The position numbers were made by a program, and so were the translations under genes. This document shows, in pieces, positions 26,005-33,946 of a DNA stretch of 64,000 bases (the first letter of the stretch is position 1; every line of letters begins with the position of its first letter). Below the pieces are notes generated by a model. The model had not been told where the DNA came from. It ran no database searches and was given only the letters and a program-made list of their open reading frames with translations. The stretch is from positions 62,001 through 126,000 of the forward strand of contig JADJOR010000011.1 of NCBI GenBank assembly GCA_016713665.1, written 5' to 3'. The DNA is from Deltaproteobacteria bacterium (GTDB taxonomy: Bacteria > Myxococcota_A > UBA9160 > UBA4427).

Positions 26005-27034
26005 GCCCCGGAGCCGTCGCGCGAGACAGGGCCTGATGCTCCTGCTCGCCCTCGGTATCGCCGGTGCGGCCGCCCTCGCGGGCTATTCGCGCTGGGCCCT
26101 CTCGCCCGTCTCCGCGCCGGCCGAGCCAGGCAGCGAGCCGGCCTACTTCGAGATCGTGCCCGGAGACGGATTCGCCGCGGTGGCCCGAAAGCTCGAGGCC
26201 CGCGGGCTCATCCGCAGCGCCCTGGCGATGCGCGCCCACGCACGACTCGCGGCCATCGAGTCGAAGCTCAAGGTCGGCGAGTACGAGCTCGCTCCCGGTC
26301 TCTCGACCCCGGAGATCGCGTCGATCCTCGCCTCCGGCCGCGTGCGCACCCGCGCCGTCGTGATCCCGGAAGGCTCGCGCGCAAGCGAGATCGCCGACCG
26401 TCTCGCCGCCGAGGACCTCGCCGACCGGGATGCCTTCCTGTCCGTCGCCTTCGACCCGACGGCGCCGGAGCGATTCGAAGTCCCGGGGCCGACTCTCGAG
26501 GGCTACCTCTTCCCCGACACCTATCGCTTCGCGAAGGGGCTCTCCGCCGAGGAGATCGCCCGGGCGATGGTCGGGGAGTTCCGCTCCGTCTACCGCGAGC
26601 TGCGCCGGGAAGCCCCAAAATCCACGCTCACGATGCGCGAGCTCGTGACCCTGGCCTCGATCGTCGAGAAGGAGACCGGCGCACCGCAGGAGCGGCCGCT
26701 CATCGCCGCCGTGTTCCTGAATCGCATGCGGCTCGGCATGCGCCTCGAGACCGACCCGACGGTGATCTACGGGATCGAGGGATTCGACGGCAATCTTCGG
26801 CGGGTCCATCTCGAGGACGAGGCGAATCCGTACAACACCTACCGGATCCCCGGACTGCCGCCCGGTCCGATCGCGAGCCCCGGTCGGGAGGCGATGCGGG
26901 CCGTGCTCGAGCCGGCCGACTCGCCCTATCTCTATTTCGTCTCGCGCAACGACGGGTCCCACATCTTTTCGAAGAGCTATCGCGACCACGCACGCGCCGT
27001 CGTCCAGTTCCAGAAACAGCGACGCCGGCGCTAG
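25979..27034 (+). CDS. mltG: Endolytic murein transglycosylase MltG
   Basis: 351 aa inner-membrane enzyme that cuts nascent glycan strands and sets their length. One N-terminal membrane segment (about 18-38), a LysM-like region (FEIVPGDGFAAVARKLEARG), then the YceG catalytic domain: EGYLFPDTYRF, ASIVEKETGAPQERPLIAAVFLNR with the catalytic Glu, LETDPTVIYG, NPYNTYRIPGLPPGPIASPG. ATG at 25979 overlaps ruvX by 26 bases; no strong ribosome site is seen, consistent with coupled translation. Confidence 0.93.
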   Translation: MAPTKTTTEPRSRRARQGLMLLLALGIAGAAALAGYSRWALSPVSAPAEPGSEPAYFEIVPGDGFAAVARKLEARGLIRSALAMRAHARLAAIESKLKVGEYELAPGLSTPEIASILASGRVRTRAVVIPEGSRASEIADRLAAEDLADRDAFLSVAFDPTAPERFEVPGPTLEGYLFPDTYRFAKGLSAEEIARAMVGEFRSVYRELRREAPKSTLTMRELVTLASIVEKETGAPQERPLIAAVFLNRMRLGMRLETDPTVIYGIEGFDGNLRRVHLEDEANPYNTYRIPGLPPGPIASPGREAMRAVLEPADSPYLYFVSRNDGSHIFSKSYRDHARAVVQFQKQRRRR

Positions 27035-27121
27035 GCCGGCGTCGCACATCGAGTCTCTCACGTATCCGGGCTTCACGGCGCGCGCCCGCAGACGGCCGCT
27101 GCCGCCCGCCCGGCTCCCGCC

Positions 27122-28156
27122 TCAGGTCATCGCGACCTCGCGCAGGAGCGCGATGTTCTCGAGGGCCTTGCCGGCGCCATGGACGACCGCCGTATAGGGA
27201 TCCTCGGAGCGCAGGATCGGCAGGCGCGTCTCCTGGCGCAGCAGGTGGTCGAGGTCGGTCAGCAGCGAGCCGCCGCCGACCAGCATGATGCCGCGATCGA
27301 CGATGTCCGCGGCGAGCTCCGGCGGCGTCTTCTCGAGCGTCAGATGGACCGTCTCGACGATCGCGTGGATCGGCTCGAGCAGCGCCTCGCGCATCTCGTC
27401 GCTCGACGTCACGACGACCTTCGGGATCCCCGCCACGAGGTCGCGGCCCTTGATCTCCATCTCCGAGCGCTTCGTCTCGGTCGAGGCGGTTCCGATCGTC
27501 ATCTTGACGAGCTCGGCCGTCCGCTCACCGATCAGCATGTTGTACTTGCGCTTGACGTAGTTGATGATCGCCTCGTCCATCTTGTCGCCGCCGATCCGGA
27601 TCGAGCGAGACGTCACGATGCCCGACAGCGAGATCACGGCGACGTCCGTGGTCCCGCCGCCGATGTCGACGACCATGTTCCCGGTCGGCGCCGTCACGTC
27701 GAGACCGGCCCCGATCGCAGCCGCCATCGGCTCCTCGATCAGAAAGACCTCGCGCGCCCCGGCCGAGAGTGCCGACTCGCGGACGGCGCGCTTCTCGACG
27801 CTCGTGATGCACGGCGGCACGCAGATCACGATTCGCGGGCGCGCCAGCGTGCGGCGATTGTGCGCGCGCTGGATGAAGTAGCGGAGCATCGCCTCGGTGA
27901 TCTCGAAGTCGGCGATGACACCGTCCTTGATCGGGCGGACGGCCTCGATGTTGCCGGGCGTTCGGCCTAGCATCTCCTTCGCCGCATGCCCGACGGCGCG
28001 CACGCGATGACCACGGTTGCCGTCCGTCGTGACCGCGACGACCGAAGGCTCGGAGCAGACGATGCCCCGGCCCTTGCTGTAGACGAGCGTGTTCGCGGTG
28101 CCGAGATCGATCGCGAGATCGTGGGAGAACATTCCGAAAACGGCGTCGAAGATCAT
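27122..28156 (-). CDS. mreB: Rod shape-determining protein MreB
   Basis: 344 aa actin homologue that guides lateral wall synthesis. Motifs: phosphate 1 HDLAIDLGTANTLVY, EPSVVAV, KDGVIADFEITEAMLRYFI, phosphate 2 NMVVDIGGGTTDVAVISL, IGGDKMDEAI, and adenosine-binding IMLVGGGSLLTDLD. Start at 28156 (MIFDAVFGMF) has GGAG six bases upstream, preferred to an in-frame ATG at 28180. mreC/mreD do not follow; the next genes downstream are convergent. Confidence 0.96.
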   Translation of the reverse strand: MIFDAVFGMFSHDLAIDLGTANTLVYSKGRGIVCSEPSVVAVTTDGNRGHRVRAVGHAAKEMLGRTPGNIEAVRPIKDGVIADFEITEAMLRYFIQRAHNRRTLARPRIVICVPPCITSVEKRAVRESALSAGAREVFLIEEPMAAAIGAGLDVTAPTGNMVVDIGGGTTDVAVISLSGIVTSRSIRIGGDKMDEAIINYVKRKYNMLIGERTAELVKMTIGTASTETKRSEMEIKGRDLVAGIPKVVVTSSDEMREALLEPIHAIVETVHLTLEKTPPELAADIVDRGIMLVGGGSLLTDLDHLLRQETRLPILRSEDPYTAVVHGAGKALENIALLREVAMT

Positions 28157-28405
28157 CCGGGTCTCCAAGGAGGGCGGCATGCGTGGGGGGCATCGCGACG
28201 CCCACGCATGTCATCGGCATGAATGCGCAGGGGTTGAGCCAAAAGGAGACTTCGTGCGGGGAAATCGGGTCCATTGCCGGTGAATGGGCTCACAGCGCGA
28301 AGCGCGCAGACCGGGAGGCCGCCCGTCGCGATCGCCGCGACGGGCTGCGCGAATTCGTCGCATCGCGCGGCCCCTCCGATCGGGGGCCGGGCCGGACGTG
28401 GCGGG

Positions 28406-28933
28406 TCAGGGCTTCTCGGGAGTCGAGGGCGTGTCGAGCGCCGTCGTCGGAGGCTTTTGCGCCTCGGCGGTCGGATCCCGGTCGATCAGCACGCGCAGGC
28501 TCTCGAGCCGGGCCGAGAGATCGTGCACACCGGTCCGGATCTCGAGCAGATGGGTACGATGCGATTCGAGGCGGGACTCCGCCTTCGCGAGCGACTCTTC
28601 GAGGCGCAGGACTTCGGCCTCGAGCCGGCTCGCGTGATGGGTCTGGTAGCCGTAGCCGAGCAGGAACAGCACGAAGAGGACGCCGAACATCCAGAGGGGC
28701 AGCTGGCGACTCGTCTTGCCCTCGCCTCGGCCCGCAGGGGCTCCGGCCGGTCCGGTCGTCCCTTTCGCGGCACCGGGTGCCCCCGCCGTTCCAGGCACTC
28801 CGGGCGCGGTCCCTCCGGCTGCACCCATCGGCGCGCCGCGTTCGCTCACGAGCTTGAGCCCCGCCGCCGCAGCCTTGTCTGCCGCTCCGGCGGGCCCCCG
28901 ATCGTCGCCGGAGAAGTTGGAATCGATCCCCAT
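28406..28933 (-). CDS. Hypothetical single-pass membrane protein with coiled coil, downstream of pafA
   Basis: I do not recognise this 175-aa protein. Residues 1-75 are a disordered Gly/Ala/Pro lead; 79-95 (LPLWMFGVLFVLFLLGY) form one membrane segment; 99-150 form a heptad-like coiled coil (LEAEVLRLEESLAKAESRLE...LSARLESLRVLI); the tail is Pro/Thr-rich. It begins 43 bases after the pafA stop on the same strand, so it is probably the last gene of the proteasome transcript. By topology the coiled coil could face the periplasm or the cytoplasm; the basic residues before the segment suggest the N-terminus is inside. Confidence 0.65.
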   Translation of the reverse strand: MGIDSNFSGDDRGPAGAADKAAAAGLKLVSERGAPMGAAGGTAPGVPGTAGAPGAAKGTTGPAGAPAGRGEGKTSRQLPLWMFGVLFVLFLLGYGYQTHHASRLEAEVLRLEESLAKAESRLESHRTHLLEIRTGVHDLSARLESLRVLIDRDPTAEAQKPPTTALDTPSTPEKP

Positions 28934-28975
28934 CGCCTTCGACCTGCGCCTTCCGCGTGAGCTTCGAACCTCGAA

Positions 28976-30382
28976 CTAGGACTGGATCACGAGCTTCGAG
29001 AGACTCGTCTTGCGGAGGTTCGTCTTCTGGATCGTCCGCACGAGCTCCGCGACCTTCTCCGTATCGGTCTCGAACGGATTGTTGCAGATCACGCGGACGT
29101 TCAGGAGGTTGCCCAGCCGGATGTTCGACCAGTCGAGGTCGTACTGGATCGAGTTCTCACGTGCGAGCTTGATGAACTCGCCGCGCATCCGCGCACGGGT
29201 ATCCTGGGGCGGATTCGACTTCGCCGCGTCGATCTCCTCGTCGTTGAAGAGCCGCTCGACCTGCCCCTTCCTCTCGAGCAGGTAGTAGAGGCTCCGCTCG
29301 CGTCGGATGTCGTGGTACTGCAGGTCGAGCATCAGGACCCGCGGATCGGTCCAGGTCGTCTTGTGCTTGTCGACCCAGGATTGGATCAGGCGTCGCTTGA
29401 TCACCCAGTCGATCTGGCGATCGAGCTTGTCCGGATCCGTGTCGAGGCAGTCGAGCACGTGTTGCCACATGTAGACGGCCTTCTTGTGATCGTCGGTCAC
29501 CGGATACTGCTCGATGTACTTCTGCGCCATCTCGCAATACTCGCGCTGGATCTCGATCGGCGAATATTCGCGGCCGTTGTCGAGGCGCAGGCGCCGCTTG
29601 CAGGTCGCGTCGTAGGTGATGTCCTTGATCGCCTTGACCGGATTGCGGAGCGTGAAGTCCTTGTTGATGTAGTTGTCCTCGATCATCTGGAGGACGACGG
29701 AGCAGGTCCCGACCTTGATGAAGTTCGTGTACTCGCTCATGTTCGAGTCGCCCACGATGACGTGGAGCCGTCGATACTTCTCGCGGTCCGCGTGGGGCTC
29801 GTCCCGCGTGTTGATGATCGAGCGATCGTTCGTCGTCGTGCCCGAGATCTTCTGATAGATGTGCTGGGCGCGCTGGGACACGCAGTAGTGGATGCCGTCC
29901 TGGGTCTGGAAGACCTTGCCCGCGCCGGTGTAGATCTGGCGGGTCACGAGGAACGGGATCAGCTGCTCGGCGAGGTAGTAGAAGTCGACGTCGCGGTCGA
30001 CGAGGTAGTTCTCGTGGCAGCCGTAGCTGTTGCCCACGAAATCCGTGTTGTTCTTGAAGATCGAGAGCCGACCGCCGATGCGCTCCTCGCGGATCTTCTC
30101 CTCGGCGTAGAGCTGGAGATCCTCGAGGATCCGCTCACCGGCCTTGTCGAAGATGATCAGCTGCCCGGGCGAGGCGCACTCGGGCGTCGCGTACTCGGGA
30201 TGGCAGCCCGTGTCCTGATAGAAGCGGGCGCCATTCTCGAGGAAGACGTTCAGGAAGTGCTCGGTCGTGATCAGCTTCTCGAAGAGAAAGCGGATCGCCT
30301 TCTCGACCGGCAGGGTCTTGCGACCCTCGGGAGTGAAGATGATCCCGTACTCGGTCTCGATGCCGTAGATGCGCTTCTGCAC
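28976..30382 (-). CDS. pafA: Pup--protein ligase PafA
   Basis: 468 aa glutamine-synthetase-like ligase that joins the Pup C-terminal glutamate to substrate lysines using ATP. It starts QKRIYGIETEYGIIF (PafA type, metal-binding Glu), has ARFYQDTGCHPEYATPE with the catalytic Asp, LSIFKNNTD, GNSYGCHENYL, IINTRDEPHADREKYRRLHV and VGDSNMSEYT. It lacks the extra loop after the first strand that marks Dop, so the two paralogues in this locus are clearly distinguishable. Position last of the core genes, after prcA by 54 bases, matches the actinobacterial order. Confidence 0.96.
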   Translation of the reverse strand: MQKRIYGIETEYGIIFTPEGRKTLPVEKAIRFLFEKLITTEHFLNVFLENGARFYQDTGCHPEYATPECASPGQLIIFDKAGERILEDLQLYAEEKIREERIGGRLSIFKNNTDFVGNSYGCHENYLVDRDVDFYYLAEQLIPFLVTRQIYTGAGKVFQTQDGIHYCVSQRAQHIYQKISGTTTNDRSIINTRDEPHADREKYRRLHVIVGDSNMSEYTNFIKVGTCSVVLQMIEDNYINKDFTLRNPVKAIKDITYDATCKRRLRLDNGREYSPIEIQREYCEMAQKYIEQYPVTDDHKKAVYMWQHVLDCLDTDPDKLDRQIDWVIKRRLIQSWVDKHKTTWTDPRVLMLDLQYHDIRRERSLYYLLERKGQVERLFNDEEIDAAKSNPPQDTRARMRGEFIKLARENSIQYDLDWSNIRLGNLLNVRVICNNPFETDTEKVAELVRTIQKTNLRKTSLSKLVIQS

Positions 30383-30436
30383 AACGCCGCCTGACCACGT
30401 GATCGACGCGCAGTCGGACGCGCGTTGCGTCCGACC

Positions 30437-31135
30437 TCAGCTATCGAGCATACCCTGAACTTCTTCGGTAGAAAGGCGGCAGAACTTGCGGCCGGGACGG
30501 CTGCGATCGAGCAGGCAGACTTCGAGGCTCGATGCGCCCAATTCCGAACTGCGTTCTGCCCCGGCGTTCAGCGCTCGGCGGCCGAGTCGGGCCGCATCCC
30601 CCGCGGGCATGTCGGGTCGATAGTCGTTCTTCAAGACCGTCTCGACCTCTTCGACCTTGCCCCCGATCACGCAGAAGCCCTTGTGATCGCTGATGAAGCC
30701 GTCGTACTTGATGCGGTAGAGCGAGTTCGAGCGGTGGTCCTCGTAACGATCGTCGCCGACCTCTGCGACGATGATCTCGACCTCGAGCGGCTTGATCTCC
30801 CGGGTGAATACTTCGCCCATCACCTGGGAGAAGGCATTCGCCATGCCGCGCCCGCGCACGTCTTCACGGCTGTAGGCATACCCCTTGGTGTCGGCGAAAC
30901 GAACGCCGACCTTCCGGAGCTGGTCGAACTCGCTGAACTTTCCGACGCCCGCGAAGGCGAGCCGATCGTAGATCTCCCCGACCTTCGAGAGCGAGGTCGA
31001 GTTCTCGGCCATGAGCAGGATCCCACCCCGGAACTCGAGCGCGACGATCGATTTGCCGCGGGCGATGCCCTTCCGGGCGAACTCGGCCTTGTCGGCCATC
31101 ACCTGTTCGGGCGAGACGTAGAACGGCATCGACAT
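30437..31135 (-). CDS. prcA: Proteasome subunit alpha
   Basis: 232 aa alpha subunit forming the outer rings of the 20S proteasome. It reads MSMPFYVSPEQVMADKAEFARKGIARGKS, the actinobacterial-type gate-forming N-terminus, then VALEFRGGILLMAENSTSLSKVGEIYDR, GKFSEFDQLRKVGVRFADTKGYAYSREDV. No catalytic Thr, as expected for alpha. The ATG at 31135 overlaps the prcB stop (TGATG); Met3 at 31129 is an alternative. A long open frame upstream belongs to prcB territory and was not used. Confidence 0.96.
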   Translation of the reverse strand: MSMPFYVSPEQVMADKAEFARKGIARGKSIVALEFRGGILLMAENSTSLSKVGEIYDRLAFAGVGKFSEFDQLRKVGVRFADTKGYAYSREDVRGRGMANAFSQVMGEVFTREIKPLEVEIIVAEVGDDRYEDHRSNSLYRIKYDGFISDHKGFCVIGGKVEEVETVLKNDYRPDMPAGDAARLGRRALNAGAERSSELGASSLEVCLLDRSRPGRKFCRLSTEEVQGMLDS

Positions 31136-31992
31136 CAGAGATTCCCTCCCGCCGCGCGCGCCGCGAGGATCTCGCGATAGCAAGCCGCGATCTCGGCTTC
31201 CGTGGCGTCGGTGTGACCGCTCGCCGTACACATCTTGATGATCGGGAAGATCCCGCGCTCGAGATCGACACCGCCCGTCGCACGATCCTCGTCCGCCGCC
31301 GCCGTCAGCGCCGCCACCGCGGCCTTGATCGCCTGCTCCCGCGTCAGACTGCGGCTCCAGCCGTGCTTCAACGATTCGCGCGCGTAGAGACCACCGGAGC
31401 CCGTCGCATCGAACTCCGTCTCCTCGTAGCGTCCGCCGGTGATGTCGAATTTCCAGAGACGCCCGAGCTTGCGACGCGTATCGAAGCCGGCGAAGAGCGG
31501 GACCACCGCGAGCCCCTGCATCGCCGCGGGCAGGTTCGCGCGGATCATCTGCGAGAGCTTGTTGGCCTTGCCTTCGAGCTCGAGCCGCTCGCCCTCGATC
31601 TTCTCGTAGTGCTCGAGCTCGATCGACAGGATCCGCGCCATCTCGATGCACGGCCCGGCCGCACCCGAAATCGCCATCACCGAATACGGATCCGTCTCGA
31701 AGACCTTCACGACGTCGCGGGAAGCGACGGAATGACCGGCCGTCGCGAGGCGATCGCCCGCCACGAGGACGCCGTTCCCGAAGCGCATCGCGAGCACCGT
31801 CGTGCCGTGCGGCACCGCCTCCACGGCGCTGCGCCCCCAGGCTGCAAGGTCGGGAAGGAGATGACGCTTTTCAATCTGGAGAAGCTCGAAGAAGCTGGAG
31901 CCCTGATAGCTGCCTCGGAACGGCACTGTTTCCCCCTCAGAAAACGAGCGAATCGTCGACCGGCGGCGTCGTTCGACCGCCCGGTTGGCCAT
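31135..31992 (-). CDS. prcB: Proteasome subunit beta
   Basis: 285 aa beta subunit with the proteolytic site. The precursor has a 63-residue propeptide ending VPHG; cleavage would expose Thr64 of TTVLAMRFGNGVLVAGDRLAT, the N-terminal nucleophile. Downstream are the expected FETDPYSVMAISGAAGPCIEM and SGGLYARESLKHGWS. It follows pup by 13 bases and overlaps prcA. The propeptide is basic at its start and of similar length to actinobacterial ones. Confidence 0.96.
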   Translation of the reverse strand: MANRAVERRRRSTIRSFSEGETVPFRGSYQGSSFFELLQIEKRHLLPDLAAWGRSAVEAVPHGTTVLAMRFGNGVLVAGDRLATAGHSVASRDVVKVFETDPYSVMAISGAAGPCIEMARILSIELEHYEKIEGERLELEGKANKLSQMIRANLPAAMQGLAVVPLFAGFDTRRKLGRLWKFDITGGRYEETEFDATGSGGLYARESLKHGWSRSLTREQAIKAAVAALTAAADEDRATGGVDLERGIFPIIKMCTASGHTDATEAEIAACYREILAARAAGGNL

Positions 31993-32005
31993 GCACGACG
32001 ACGGA

Positions 32006-32296
32006 CTATTGACCGCCGCGCTGCACGTAGTTCTTCACGAACTCCTCGGCATTCTCCTCGAGCACGGCGTCGATCTCGTCGAGGAGATTGTCCATCTCCT
32101 CCTTGAGCTCTTCGCCCTTCTCGGCGAGCTTCTGCGTGCCGTCGCCCTTGCCGGAGCCCTCGTCGCCCCCGCCACCCTTCTGCTTCTGCTTCTGCTGTTC
32201 GGCCGAGGAAGCCATGTAGAGCGGCATCGGATCCGCGCCCAGATCGATTCGAGCTCGCGACTCGTTCCCACGCTCGGACTGGTGATTCGTCTTCAT
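32006..32296 (-). CDS. pup: Prokaryotic ubiquitin-like protein Pup
   Basis: Small disordered tag, 96 aa from the ATG at 32296, which has GGAGG eight bases upstream. The C-terminal half, EELKEEMDNLLDEIDAVLEE then NAEEFVKNYVQRGGQ, is the canonical Mpa-binding helix and tail. The last residue is Gln, so Dop must deamidate it to Glu before ligation. The N-terminal part has a GGGGDEG stretch as in mycobacterial Pup. An internal ATG at 32215 would give a 69-aa protein of classical size, so the first 27 residues are an unusual extension. Lies between dop and prcB. Confidence 0.95.
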   Translation of the reverse strand: MKTNHQSERGNESRARIDLGADPMPLYMASSAEQQKQKQKGGGGDEGSGKGDGTQKLAEKGEELKEEMDNLLDEIDAVLEENAEEFVKNYVQRGGQ

Positions 32297-32377
32297 CGTC
32301 TCGTCCTCCGACCTTTTCGTGAACCTGCCCTGGATTCCGCCCACGCTACGCCCATGTTCCGGCGATCATAGGATGCT

Positions 32378-33862
32378 TCACGACTGCATGTTCTCGAGCA
32401 GCTCTGCCGCCGTCTTCGACCGATCGAGCAGGGACTCGACGAACTGCTTGGTGCCCTTAAACGGCTCCGACATCATGACGCGTTTGATCGAGTCGTCCCC
32501 GAGCCCGAACGAGATCGAATCCCAGTTCACACCGAAGACCTCGCCCGGATAGCGTCTCAGACATTCGCCTCGGAAGTAGGCACGCGTATCGACGGGTGGA
32601 TGATAGACCGCGTACTGGATCTCCTCGTCGGTCACGATCCGCTCGACCTTGCCCTGACGCTCCAGCAGGAAGTAGAGCCCCTTGTCGGGCCGCAGATCGT
32701 GATACTGCAGGTCGAGCATCTGGACCTGCGAATCGGACCAGTCGAGCTTCTTGCGCCCCATGTAGCTCTCGATCATCCGTTTCTTGATGATCCAGTCGAT
32801 CTTCGTGTCGAGCTCCATCGGATTCCGGCCGAGCGACTCGATCACGCTCTCCCACTTCTGGAGGACGTCCTTCTGGATCGGATCGAGCGTCCGGGAGGCC
32901 GCATAGGCGAGCACCATGTCGAGGAAGCCCTTCTGGATCTCGAGGGCGGTTCGCTGGCCGCCGTCCTCCATCGGGAGCTTCACCCGCAGCGAGGGATCGT
33001 GGGAGACCTCCCGGATCGCGCGCACCGGATCCCGGAGCGACAGGGGCTTCGTGATCGCACCGTCCTCGATCATCGAGAGGATCAGCGCCGTGACCCCGTT
33101 GCGCAGGTAGATCGTGTACTCGCTCATGTTCGAGTCGCCCACGATGACGTGGAGTCGTCGATATTTCTCACGGTCGGCGTGGGGCTCGTCGCGGGTGTTC
33201 ACGATCGGTCGCTTGACCATCGTATCGAGCGCCACCTCGGTCTCGAAGAAATCGGCACGCTGCGAGATCTGATAGTCGCACGGATGGCTGCGATTCTCGC
33301 TTCCGACCTTCCCGGCGCCACACCAGATCTGCCGCGTCGCGAAGAACGGCAGCAGCGGCTCGACGACCTGCTTGAACGAGGTCCGCCGATCCATCAGGTA
33401 GTTCTCGTGGCAACCGTAGCTGTTGCCCTTGCGATCGCTGTTGTTCTTGTAGACCAGCATCTCGGCGCCGGCGGGCAGCAACGTGTTGGCCTCTCGTCGA
33501 CTCATCTCGACGATCCGCTCGCCCGCCTTCTCGTGGATCACGACGTCGCGCGCGTTGGTCACTTCGGGCCCTGAGTACTCGGGATGGGCGTGGTCGACGT
33601 AGTAGCGCGCGCCGTTGATCAGCGTCTTGTTGCGGGCGATGTTCTCCTGCTGATTGGGCGTGTACTTCTCGCCCTCGACCTGGAAGCCGCGCGCGTCGGC
33701 GAGCGGATTCTCCTGATCGTAGTCCCAGAGGATCCGACCTTCGGGATCTTCGCGATAGGCGTTCACGATCAGGACGCAGGAGGAGATCGGATCGAAATCA
33801 GGGTCGTTCTTGACCGTGATTCCGAACTCGATCTCGGTTCCCATGATCGTCGCAATCGCCAT
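32378..33862 (-). CDS. dop: Pup deamidase/depupylase Dop
   Basis: 494 aa paralogue of PafA. It converts Pup C-terminal Gln to Glu and removes Pup from substrates. Diagnostic: ATIMGTEIEFGITV, followed by a ~40-residue Dop-loop region (WDYDQENPLADARGFQVE), ARYYVDHAHPEYSGPE with the catalytic Asp, VYKNNSDRKGNSYGCHENYLM, IVNTRDEPHADREKYRRL, and PPVDTRAYFRGECLRRYP. Start at 33862; Met7 is another candidate. Lies 84 bases after mpa and upstream of pup, as in actinobacteria. Confidence 0.95.
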   Translation of the reverse strand: MAIATIMGTEIEFGITVKNDPDFDPISSCVLIVNAYREDPEGRILWDYDQENPLADARGFQVEGEKYTPNQQENIARNKTLINGARYYVDHAHPEYSGPEVTNARDVVIHEKAGERIVEMSRREANTLLPAGAEMLVYKNNSDRKGNSYGCHENYLMDRRTSFKQVVEPLLPFFATRQIWCGAGKVGSENRSHPCDYQISQRADFFETEVALDTMVKRPIVNTRDEPHADREKYRRLHVIVGDSNMSEYTIYLRNGVTALILSMIEDGAITKPLSLRDPVRAIREVSHDPSLRVKLPMEDGGQRTALEIQKGFLDMVLAYAASRTLDPIQKDVLQKWESVIESLGRNPMELDTKIDWIIKKRMIESYMGRKKLDWSDSQVQMLDLQYHDLRPDKGLYFLLERQGKVERIVTDEEIQYAVYHPPVDTRAYFRGECLRRYPGEVFGVNWDSISFGLGDDSIKRVMMSEPFKGTKQFVESLLDRSKTAAELLENMQS

Positions 33863-33946
33863 CGCGGTTTCGAATCTCCCTCGGGAGTCCGCGCCCCGAC
33901 CGATCGGGGCGCGGACCCACCGAACTCGTTCCCCGGCCCGTACGGC

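Noticed and set aside
28226..28241. Sigma-54-like GG/GC pair upstream of mreB
   Set aside because: Only the invariant pairs match; the surrounding positions do not, and such pairs are frequent in this base composition.
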